Part shown: positions 38,932 to 47,294 of the stretch, piece after piece
Position numbering within the stretch: the first letter of the stretch is position 1
Layout: every line of letters begins with the position of its first letter
Assembly: GCA_913062955.1 (NCBI GenBank)
Contig: CAJXZP010000009.1
Coordinates: forward strand, 25,088-89,087
Length of the DNA: 64,000 nucleotides
Direction of reading: 5' to 3'
Source: an uncultured Flavobacteriales bacterium
Lineage (GTDB): Bacteria > Bacteroidota > Bacteroidia > Flavobacteriales_G > Salibacteraceae
Program-made: the position numbers and the translations under genes
The notes under the pieces: model-generated
Databases searched by the model: none
The model's input: only the letters and a program-made list of their open reading frames with translations
Told to the model about the DNA's origin: nothing

Positions 38932-39632
38932 GTTGTAACAATAGATTTAATAGTATGGAGTTTTATATATTCATTAGAAGTGTTTTGCACAAAAGAATTT
39001 TGATAAATAGCTTTTTTCACACCCCAAATTCTAGATAATTCTTTTTTCACAGAAGAAACTCTAATATTAGATCCATTGGAAGAATAATCATATAAATATT
39101 CGTTAGGTATCGGATATATTGTGGAATAATGATTTATCCCGAATCCAATGTATAGGGTATCCCAAATATCGAAACTTCCAGGATCAATGGATATTTTTAT
39201 TAGCGATTTTTTAGTATACACCCCATAATAATCTCCCAAATCATATACGGCCCCATCTTCATAAATATTTACAGAGTCAGGAATTGTAAAATTTCCCCAG
39301 GTGGTTACATAATTGGCATCAATAGTATGTTTTAAATGAATGTTCCCACTTCGATTGGATGGAATGTTTGGCAAAATAAAAGATCCCTTCTCATCCGTGC
39401 TTACGGTACCTAATACTGTTTTTTTTTGGCCTAAACCATTTCCAGGGATGTAAAAAGTTAAACTGTAATTTTTGTAAGGTTCACCGCTACAGTCTTTAAG
39501 CATCCGGCCTGTTAAACTATAGGTGCTATCCGTAGTAAATAGGTTGCAACTATTAAGAGAGAGAATGAAAATGGCAAATACCATTACTAAAGCAGTAGTG
39601 ACCATTCTATTTGTTTTAATAAAACAATTCAT
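38892..39632 (-). CDS. Putative lipoprotein with carboxypeptidase-regulatory-like domain, paralogue of next gene
   Basis: Signal/lipobox-like IFILSLNSCNLF; LTGRMLKDCSGEPYKNYSLTFYIPG; C-terminus TCTYPDTTYYHIP shared with 39651-40376. Confidence 0.65.
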   Translation of the reverse strand: MNCFIKTNRMVTTALVMVFAIFILSLNSCNLFTTDSTYSLTGRMLKDCSGEPYKNYSLTFYIPGNGLGQKKTVLGTVSTDEKGSFILPNIPSNRSGNIHLKHTIDANYVTTWGNFTIPDSVNIYEDGAVYDLGDYYGVYTKKSLIKISIDPGSFDIWDTLYIGFGINHYSTIYPIPNEYLYDYSSNGSNIRVSSVKKELSRIWGVKKAIYQNSFVQNTSNEYIKLHTIKSIVTTCTYPDTTYYHIP

Positions 39633-39642
39633 AATTCGTGTT

Positions 39643-39690
39643 ATTAATCATTAGGGTATATGGTAATAAGTGGTGTCTGGGTAAGTGCAA
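39643..39690. repeat. 48-bp direct repeat, copy 2
   Basis: attaatcattagggtatatggtaataagtggtgtctgggtaagtgcaa. Confidence 0.9.
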
Positions 39691-40376
39691 ACCGATTGTT
39701 TTGCTATAATAGTATAATCCTTGAATTCAATTCCTGAGAAAGGAGTATGTAAACTGTCCCAAAAGGATTTACCCACACCCCAGTTAATGTGAATCTCTGG
39801 TTTTATACTTTCGGCTCTAAAATAAGACGAATTAGAACTATGTAGATAAACATGTTTTTGTGGAATAGGGAATTCAGCTTGGTACGATGATAGATCAAAA
39901 CCTATGTATAGGGTATCCATAGATCTATAATGACTAGAGTTAATATTTAATACAGCCAGAGTATTTACCGTGGCATTCTTATAAAAATCTCCCAATTCAA
40001 AAACTTTTAAGTCTTCGTTAAGACCGGGAACAACAGGAAAATGTGCCCAAGTAGTCACATAGTTATCATCAATAATATGTTTCATATACACATCGGCACA
40101 GTCTTCTCGAGCAATATTAGAGAAGGTAAAGTACCCATTTGGATCTGTGGTGGTGGTGGCTAACGTTTTCGATCCATTGAATGTTGTAAGACCATATATT
40201 TCTAGACTATAATTTGCCAAAGGGTCCTGATTACAGTTTTTTAAAATCCGACCTTTTATTTCATAGGAATTTTCTGTATTTGTTTTTTTACAACTAGAAA
40301 AAGTAATTAAATATCCAAGTAATCCAATTAGAATAGCCGGGATAACTAATGTCTTCTTAAAAATTAAATTATTCAT
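39651..40376 (-). CDS. Putative lipoprotein with carboxypeptidase-regulatory-like domain, paralogue of previous gene
   Basis: LLGYLITFSSCKKTN lipobox; IKGRILKNCNQDPLANYSLEIYG; same architecture and C-terminal motif as 38892-39632. Confidence 0.65.
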   Translation of the reverse strand: MNNLIFKKTLVIPAILIGLLGYLITFSSCKKTNTENSYEIKGRILKNCNQDPLANYSLEIYGLTTFNGSKTLATTTTDPNGYFTFSNIAREDCADVYMKHIIDDNYVTTWAHFPVVPGLNEDLKVFELGDFYKNATVNTLAVLNINSSHYRSMDTLYIGFDLSSYQAEFPIPQKHVYLHSSNSSYFRAESIKPEIHINWGVGKSFWDSLHTPFSGIEFKDYTIIAKQSVCTYPDTTYYHIP

Positions 40377-40386
40377 ATCGAGCGTA

Positions 40387-43332
40387 TTATTTATTAATCA
40401 TTAATGGCGAACGGTAGGTTTCTGTTCCGTTGCTTACCGTTATTAGATACATACCTGTTGGCCAGTTTAGATCATTTGCATTTACTGCGTAATAGCATTT
40501 TTGTGTATGGTCAATAAATGAAGGGATCCATACGGCTATTTGCCGGCCTAACAAATCAGTTACGGTAATGGTAACCTTTGTATTGCTTTGCATTTGATAG
40601 GTGATAGTGAGTTGGTTGGCAGTAGGATTAGGATATAGATATAAGCTTCCTGTTTTTGTTTGGCGTAGGGTGTTTTTTTGCGATTCTTTCTTGTAGTCAT
40701 AATTAATGCAACAAATACTCATGGCCCCTTGCTGCCAACTGTAGGATCCTATTGGGGGTTGCGACCCGTTTACAAACAAGGTGTTATTACTCCGTAATTG
40801 GCCCGGATAGGTAAATTGTACCGATCGCTTTTTGGAGAGGATAATTGCGCCTTCAAAAGTGTCGTAGTTATTTGGAAATAATTCAATATTAAATCTATCT
40901 TGCCCAATTACCCCATCATAATTATAATAGATATTTCGATGATTAATAAAAATAGCGCGTTCGGCTTCAATTGGTTTTTCATAATTGGCATTTAGGTTTT
41001 CTACCCATAGGGTATCATCCCCAATTTCTCGGTTGATGGGGTAGCTATAAATAGGATCTCCATTGGGAAGGGTGAGGCAGGTTTCACAAATTTCTAGTTT
41101 TTCATTTCCGCTTACATAAGGGTGATGTCTATTAATTTCAGTGGGGTTTGTAAAAACCACATCAAATGGAGTCCGTGACATTATATCACCTACATCCACC
41201 GGGTTAGACAATATTGGATGGTCTAGTGGTGCACCTTGCTTTTGGTAATCAAAGGCAGAGGCAGTTGGAATAAACGTAAACCCAAAACCATCGGTGTAGG
41301 CGTTTAAATCAAAATTTAATCCTGTGCCTAAAAATTGAGGGCCTAAAAAAGCATGGACTTGCAAATTTCCATTTCCTTGGGTAGCACTAAACTCAAATAA
41401 ACTTAAGGCATTAAAGTTGTTAAAGCTAGATGGTTTCGAAACCTGTCCACTATTGATCATGTAACTTCCAGGCATGACACACAGGGGTTGACTGTTAGAT
41501 ATTGCTTTCTGTATATGAGCAACATAGGAAGTATGCCATTTTAGCTTTGCACCAAACCAAAACAAATCAATTTTCCAATGGGTAATCCCAGCCCGGGCTT
41601 TAAAAACCTCCCCGGTACCTAATGGGTTAGAACGTAAAACCATTTCATACTTGGCCCCTACAATTCTAATTCCAAGGATTCGAAGTCGTAATTCTGCGTT
41701 TAAATCTAAAAATTTATCATTTGGCATTCTCGGGCTCGAATCCCAAGATCTATTTTGATGCGTACCAAGCCAAGAACCATTACTTATAGCAGCCAGCTTA
41801 CAGGACTTAGGGTAATTGCCTAGGGTGGCTAATTCAGTATCAAATTTAGTTTTGTTTGTATGTTCTCCTACCGGAGAAGTACTAATGGGTAATAGCCAGT
41901 AAAGGTCGCTATCAATGTGGTAGGTTAACATTTGAGACGCAGATCCATTTAAAAGTAAAAAATATTTAGCGAGCATAGCCGTTGCATAGGGGGAGATAGA
42001 AAGAACCGTTGCCACGGATGCGTATCTATACAGGTATTGATAAGCCATCGGAATATTTGCGCCTTGATGGGGGGTGTCGGCTGCTAATAAAAGGCGTGTG
42101 TTATGTGCGACCCCTTTGGTATAACATGAAGAAAAATAATTGGGTTGTTCCATGGTGGTTAGGGCGTATCTGGCCACCAGGCCTCCCATGCTATGTGCGA
42201 TCATTACAAAGGGAGGTTTGTGTTCCACTATATCCGTTCCTGTGTTAGGTAAACATTTTAAATATTCTATTAGTTGAATTACATAATTGGCATTTTTTTG
42301 AATATCGCGATGCGAATTCTTCCAATCTACCACAAGGAAGGTATATCCGAAATTTTTGAGCTGAGTAATGTTATTATCCACCAATTTATCTTGGTAAATT
42401 TCAGGGATATTATAATTATCTAGTGGATCAAATCCAGATAAGTAAATAACATATTTTTTCTCTGTATTTACATTGCACGATAAATCAGGGCTATAAACTC
42501 CAACAGTTAAACCGGGTACATACCAAATTTCGTTCGGGGAGGTTAGGGTCTTATCACTACTAATATAGATGGCGGAAACAGAATATTGGGTGAGGATACC
42601 CATTTCAAAAATGGCGTATTTAAGAAGTTTGACCCCTTTACCTGCATACTGTGCTTGGTAATGTTGTACCTGAATATCGTTAAATACCTGCCAACCGGAT
42701 CCATCTCCAAAGTCTATTTTGAATTCTGTTTCTGAATGCGTGTAATCTTTTGATGCGTCCTTAAAAATCCAATTCGGATTTATTTCAAAAACAGGATTTG
42801 TAAAGGGGTATGTTTTTCGTAATGCGGCTCCAGAAAAAGTGGTTTGAATGGTATAAGGATTTGGTGCTCCCGCTTTATCAAATAATACCTCGTTTAGGGT
42901 GTCAAAATCAAAATAAATATTTGAGTTTAAGGCCCCCGGTTTTAATAGATTGAAATCCCAATCCATTACTCCAATTGGAATAGTGTCACTCTGAAACCTA
43001 GCATAAACCAAATTAAATACGCTATCTGCATTAATATATAATGAGGTGTCATAGGCCATAAAGTACATTTCCTGATATAAGCCATACCAGTTCTCAACGT
43101 TATTCGTATCGGTAACGTAATTGTTGAAATACAAACTATCTACATAATGGGCACTTAAATCATAAAAGAAATGGACGTTTGGGTTGGGGTTTGTCAGATG
43201 TTGAAAGAGATGACGCAACTCTGTATTAGCCAATTGCATGGCCGTTTGTTGCGCTTGGATTTTGAATAATGCAAAAAACATTAGAATGAGTAGAGCGAAA
43301 TACTTCGATGTTTGGGTGTTTGTATGTTTCAT
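40387..43332 (-). CDS. Secreted alpha/beta hydrolase (lipase/PGAP1-like) with type A T9SS sorting domain
   Basis: KYVIYLSGFDPLDNY, FVMIAHSMGGLVARYAL nucleophile elbow, AADTPHQGANIP; C-terminal LYPNPTANQLTITYQMQ...VTDLLGRQIAV...GMYLITVSNG. Confidence 0.82.
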   Translation of the reverse strand: MKHTNTQTSKYFALLILMFFALFKIQAQQTAMQLANTELRHLFQHLTNPNPNVHFFYDLSAHYVDSLYFNNYVTDTNNVENWYGLYQEMYFMAYDTSLYINADSVFNLVYARFQSDTIPIGVMDWDFNLLKPGALNSNIYFDFDTLNEVLFDKAGAPNPYTIQTTFSGAALRKTYPFTNPVFEINPNWIFKDASKDYTHSETEFKIDFGDGSGWQVFNDIQVQHYQAQYAGKGVKLLKYAIFEMGILTQYSVSAIYISSDKTLTSPNEIWYVPGLTVGVYSPDLSCNVNTEKKYVIYLSGFDPLDNYNIPEIYQDKLVDNNITQLKNFGYTFLVVDWKNSHRDIQKNANYVIQLIEYLKCLPNTGTDIVEHKPPFVMIAHSMGGLVARYALTTMEQPNYFSSCYTKGVAHNTRLLLAADTPHQGANIPMAYQYLYRYASVATVLSISPYATAMLAKYFLLLNGSASQMLTYHIDSDLYWLLPISTSPVGEHTNKTKFDTELATLGNYPKSCKLAAISNGSWLGTHQNRSWDSSPRMPNDKFLDLNAELRLRILGIRIVGAKYEMVLRSNPLGTGEVFKARAGITHWKIDLFWFGAKLKWHTSYVAHIQKAISNSQPLCVMPGSYMINSGQVSKPSSFNNFNALSLFEFSATQGNGNLQVHAFLGPQFLGTGLNFDLNAYTDGFGFTFIPTASAFDYQKQGAPLDHPILSNPVDVGDIMSRTPFDVVFTNPTEINRHHPYVSGNEKLEICETCLTLPNGDPIYSYPINREIGDDTLWVENLNANYEKPIEAERAIFINHRNIYYNYDGVIGQDRFNIELFPNNYDTFEGAIILSKKRSVQFTYPGQLRSNNTLFVNGSQPPIGSYSWQQGAMSICCINYDYKKESQKNTLRQTKTGSLYLYPNPTANQLTITYQMQSNTKVTITVTDLLGRQIAVWIPSFIDHTQKCYYAVNANDLNWPTGMYLITVSNGTETYRSPLMINK

Positions 43333-43663
43333 TTTAGTTAACCCCTCCTTTTTTATGTTGCTGAATGTAAATATATGGTATTCAATTCATTAAGTCAACT
43401 TTTTATTTTAAAGGGAAACAAATGGTTCCTGTACGAAAACAAAAACCTATTAAATAGATCGCCACTTTTGGCCATGGATATGCCCGTTCAAAACAAGCGG
43501 AGCTATTGTTTTTGAAAACCACGAATTAGAAAGGAGGGGAAATTTTTCCGGTATTTTAATCCATTAAAGGGGAGAGAGGTATGCCGTAAATATCGAAATT
43601 AATTTTTAAAGAAAGTCTTATTTTCTCCTCAGTAAATGTGTAGGGTTGAAAAAGGAAAGGGTA

Positions 43664-44002
43664 TTACAATCGCTCCAAACAAGTAATAGCAACCGTTCTG
43701 CCAACCATGCAAATGCTAACTGATTTGGTATCCCGAAAGACTACTTTAATTTGAATGGGTTGCTGTTTTTCTAATTCCGTTTCGGTTAAGAAATCTTGGT
43801 AATTAACCGGTTCTACCTTTTCGCCCGATGGTAATTCTAGTACCCACGTACACCCATCTAAATTTATTTTCTGGAGAATAGCCTCCACCGCATTTTCGCA
43901 AACCTCTGTTGGTTCAATAACAGGATAAGGTCTGGGCTCAATAATTCGTCCGCAATGACATGAAAATAAGATAAACGGGAGGGCTATCCATAACTGTTTC
44001 AT
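43664..44002 (-). CDS. Small putative lipoprotein, unknown function
   Basis: MKQLWIALPFILFSCHCG lipobox-like start; overlaps upstream gene by 4 nt. Confidence 0.5.
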   Translation of the reverse strand: MKQLWIALPFILFSCHCGRIIEPRPYPVIEPTEVCENAVEAILQKINLDGCTWVLELPSGEKVEPVNYQDFLTETELEKQQPIQIKVVFRDTKSVSICMVGRTVAITCLERL

Positions 44003-44607
44003 TCTGCCTTTTTTTCTTCTTTGTTTTTGTCCTCCACAATTGGAATAGGGCTGGTATTATATATTCTAAAATTGTTTTGATCGTGAACTTTTGTTCTTCG
44101 TATACTGAAATAATACAGAACCATACCAGAGCCTACCGCAATGGCGGATGGGAGCCAAACGGAATTGGAAAACACATATCCTCTGGCTCCATAATTAAAC
44201 AAATTATTCACGGCATCTAAAGTGAAATAGAAAGCACCTGCAACCATAAACGCACCCCCTAAAAAGCGTAAGGGACCTCGAATAGTATAAACCATTTCTA
44301 CCTCCGAGAGTAAGATTTTCCGACCTTCAATCACAAAACTCGAATCGTATATAGCATCCAAATGACCGGATACTTTTTCTTTATCCGTCAGTTTTACCTT
44401 AATAGATTGACCTTCATAAAAATGAATGCGTTTTATTTTGCCTGCTTTATCAAGCCCGAGCGACCGTTGAGCCGTACCTGCAAAGGGGATGATCATTAAA
44501 AAGACCAGTAGTAATCCCCAGAATGATGGGCGAATAGTAGAATTTGGATTCATTGGGTAAAGATAAGTATCCTTAATAAACGGAGACTTAGGACTGATGG
44601 ATATCAT
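43999..44607 (-). CDS. Hypothetical membrane protein with small beta-rich N-terminal region
   Basis: Hydrophobic segments plus SIKVKLTDKEKVSGHLDAIYDSSFVIEGRKILLSEVEMVY; 4-nt overlap with downstream gene. Confidence 0.5.
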   Translation of the reverse strand: MISISPKSPFIKDTYLYPMNPNSTIRPSFWGLLLVFLMIIPFAGTAQRSLGLDKAGKIKRIHFYEGQSIKVKLTDKEKVSGHLDAIYDSSFVIEGRKILLSEVEMVYTIRGPLRFLGGAFMVAGAFYFTLDAVNNLFNYGARGYVFSNSVWLPSAIAVGSGMVLYYFSIRRTKVHDQNNFRIYNTSPIPIVEDKNKEEKKAE

Positions 44608-44658
44608 GTTTTTTATTAAAGATAATGTCCATATTTGCGACTATTAAAAAAGAAGCAT

Positions 44659-45819
44659 ATGCCATTTTATCAAAAATTAGGGAATGTTCCCTCAAAACGT
44701 CATACAATTAACCGGAAAGAAAACGGGGAGTTGTTGAGCGAACAAGTCTTCGGTACGGCCGGATTTGTTGGAATGACATCCATCCTTTACCATTTACATC
44801 CACCCACCTTGGTGGTGAAATACGGAAAAGAATATTCTGTAGCTCCAGAAATTGCGATTGAACGTAATTTGAAAATGACCCTTTTAAAAGGGATGCAAGT
44901 AAAACCCGAAGATGACTTTTTAGAAAGTAGAAGAACGGTTTTAACCAATGCTACGGTAAACATTACTTTAGCGGCACCCAAAAAATCATTAACGGATTAT
45001 TTTTATAAAAATGCCGATTGCGATGAGGTGATTTTTATACATAAAGGTTCCGGAACACTAAAAACTTTAATGGGGAATATTTCATTCCAATATGGTGATT
45101 ATTTGGTGGTTCCCCGTGGAATGGTGTACCAAATAGAATTTGATACCGAAGATAACCGTTTGTTTATTGTAGAAAGTAAAGACCCTATTTTTACGCCAAA
45201 AAGTTATAGAAATAACTTTGGGCAATTGTTAGAACATTCTCCTTTTTGTGAACGTGACTTTCATGGGCCATCAGTGTTAGAAACCCACGATGAGTTGGGC
45301 GAGTTTATGATTAAAATTCGTAAACAAGATGTTATGCATGAAGTTATTTATGGAAGTCACCCTTTTGATGTCACCGGTTGGGATGGATATAACTTTCCCT
45401 ATAAATTCTCCATTCATGATTTTGAACCCATAACAGGAAGAATTCATATGCCGCCTCCGATTCACCAAACTTTTGAGACCGCTTCCTTTGTGATTTGCTC
45501 ATTTGTACCGCGTATGTACGATTATCACCCAGAATCGATTCCTGCTCCATACAACCATAGTAATATAGATTCAGACGAATTGTTGTATTATGTTGCAGGA
45601 GATTTCATGAGTCGTAACGATATTGAAGTAGGTCATATATCTTTGCACCCCGCAGGATTAGTTCATGGACCACATCCAGGAGCAGCAGAAAGAAGTATTG
45701 GGAAAACAAGAACAGAAGAATTAGCAGTAATGGTAGATACTTTTTCACCACTGATGGTTACTAAAATTGGGGTGGAAATATCGGATCCTGAATACTATAA
45801 GTCTTGGGCGAATCATTAA
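44659..45819 (+). CDS. hmgA: Homogentisate 1,2-dioxygenase (start revised to 44659)
   Basis: MPFYQKLGNVPSKRHTINR, EQVFGTAGF, VVPRGMVYQIEF, cupin HxxxxxE; followed by hppD. Confidence 0.9.
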   Translation: MPFYQKLGNVPSKRHTINRKENGELLSEQVFGTAGFVGMTSILYHLHPPTLVVKYGKEYSVAPEIAIERNLKMTLLKGMQVKPEDDFLESRRTVLTNATVNITLAAPKKSLTDYFYKNADCDEVIFIHKGSGTLKTLMGNISFQYGDYLVVPRGMVYQIEFDTEDNRLFIVESKDPIFTPKSYRNNFGQLLEHSPFCERDFHGPSVLETHDELGEFMIKIRKQDVMHEVIYGSHPFDVTGWDGYNFPYKFSIHDFEPITGRIHMPPPIHQTFETASFVICSFVPRMYDYHPESIPAPYNHSNIDSDELLYYVAGDFMSRNDIEVGHISLHPAGLVHGPHPGAAERSIGKTRTEELAVMVDTFSPLMVTKIGVEISDPEYYKSWANH

Positions 45820-45845
45820 AATTACAGCATACAAAAAATTGAATA

Positions 45846-47021
45846 ATGGCAGATAAACCAAATTTAAAGGATCTAAAAAATACCGAATACGGTCTAGAGA
45901 AAATATTTGAAGGCGCGCAAGATTTCCTACCTCTTTTAGGAACAGACTACGTTGAGTTTTATGTAGGAAACGCCAAACAAGCGGCTCACTTTTACAAAAC
46001 AGCATTCGGTTTTCAGTCGTACGCATACCGCGGATTAGAAACAGGATCTAAAGACGAAGTGAGTTATGTTTTAAAACAAGACAAAATTCGTTTAGTATTA
46101 ACCACTCCATTGAATAGCGCTAGCCCAATTAATGCGCATTTAGCAAAACATGGTGATGGGGTAAAAGTGGTCGCTTTATGGGTGGAAGATGCCCGTTCGG
46201 CATACGAAGAAACCATGAAACGTGGAGCTAGATCTTTTATGGAACCAACGGTTGAAAAAGACGAACACGGGGAAGTAGTGCGTTCAGGTATCTATACTTA
46301 TGGTGAAACAGTTCACGTATTTGTAGAGCGTAAAAATTACAACGGTACCTTTTTACCGGGTTTCAAAAAATGGGAGTCGGATTACAACCCAGCCCCTACC
46401 GGACTTAAATTTATTGACCATATGGTTGGTAATGTAGGTTGGGGTGAAATGAACCAATGGGTTGAATGGTACGAAAAAGTAATGGGTTTTGTTAACTTCT
46501 TATCTTTTGACGACAAGCAAATTACTACCGAGTACTCTTCATTAATGAGTAAGGTAATGAGTAATGGTAACGGTCGTATTAAGTTTCCAATTAACGAGCC
46601 TGCTAAAGGGAAAAAGAAATCTCAGATTGAAGAATACCTTGACTTTTACGAAAGTCCAGGAGTACAACATATCGCGGTAGCTACTGATGATATTGTTAAA
46701 ACCGTTACTGAATTAAGAGCGAGAGGTATTGAGTTTTTACCCCCTCCACCACAGGCATATTATGATGCTATTCCGTCCCGTTTAGGATCTCATATGGATT
46801 TTATGAACGAGGATATTGCAGAGCTCCAAAAGCTATGCATTTTGGTGGATGCAGATGAAGAAGGATACTTACTTCAAATTTTCACCAAGCCAATTGAGGA
46901 TCGTCCAACATTATTCTTTGAAATCATCCAAAGAATGGGAGCCAAAGGTTTTGGAGCTGGTAACTTCAAAGCGCTTTTCGAATCTATCGAAAGAGAACAA
47001 GCAAATAGGGGGACACTTTAA
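45846..47021 (+). CDS. hppD: 4-hydroxyphenylpyruvate dioxygenase
   Basis: DYVEFYVGNAKQAAHFYKTAFGFQSYAYRGLETG; FIDHMVGNV; GVQHIAVATDDIVKTV; EGYLLQIFTKP; GFGAGNFKALFESIEREQ. Confidence 0.95.
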   Translation: MADKPNLKDLKNTEYGLEKIFEGAQDFLPLLGTDYVEFYVGNAKQAAHFYKTAFGFQSYAYRGLETGSKDEVSYVLKQDKIRLVLTTPLNSASPINAHLAKHGDGVKVVALWVEDARSAYEETMKRGARSFMEPTVEKDEHGEVVRSGIYTYGETVHVFVERKNYNGTFLPGFKKWESDYNPAPTGLKFIDHMVGNVGWGEMNQWVEWYEKVMGFVNFLSFDDKQITTEYSSLMSKVMSNGNGRIKFPINEPAKGKKKSQIEEYLDFYESPGVQHIAVATDDIVKTVTELRARGIEFLPPPPQAYYDAIPSRLGSHMDFMNEDIAELQKLCILVDADEEGYLLQIFTKPIEDRPTLFFEIIQRMGAKGFGAGNFKALFESIEREQANRGTL

Positions 47022-47043
47022 TTCGCCTATCTATTCCGTATAC

Positions 47044-47078
47044 AAAGAGTCGTCAAGCAATTGACGACTCTTTTTTTT
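47044..47078 (+). terminator. Intrinsic terminator after hppD
   Basis: AAAGAGTCGTCAA-GCAA-TTGACGACTCTTT followed by TTTTT. Confidence 0.92.
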
Positions 47079-47294
47079 GCCTAATAATTGGGGATTGACC
47101 ACATGGATACATTTTTCTCCAGAGCCTTGATCTAGAGGTTAGGTGTAGCGTCCCGCTATGTCTTATTTAATAGGGTCTCTGGTCTTTGAGCTAGAAAAGT
47201 CGGCTAGGAAGTGGGGGCTAAAACTCGAATCATTTTTCCAAAATGTATATTTCAAATAAGTGTGTCGTTCTACCTAAAAACTTACTTTTAATCC

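Noticed and set aside
47081-47294. tRNA gene or tRNA remnant
   Set aside because: Hairpins do not form a cloverleaf; no TTCGAATC-type T-arm with matching acceptor stem was found
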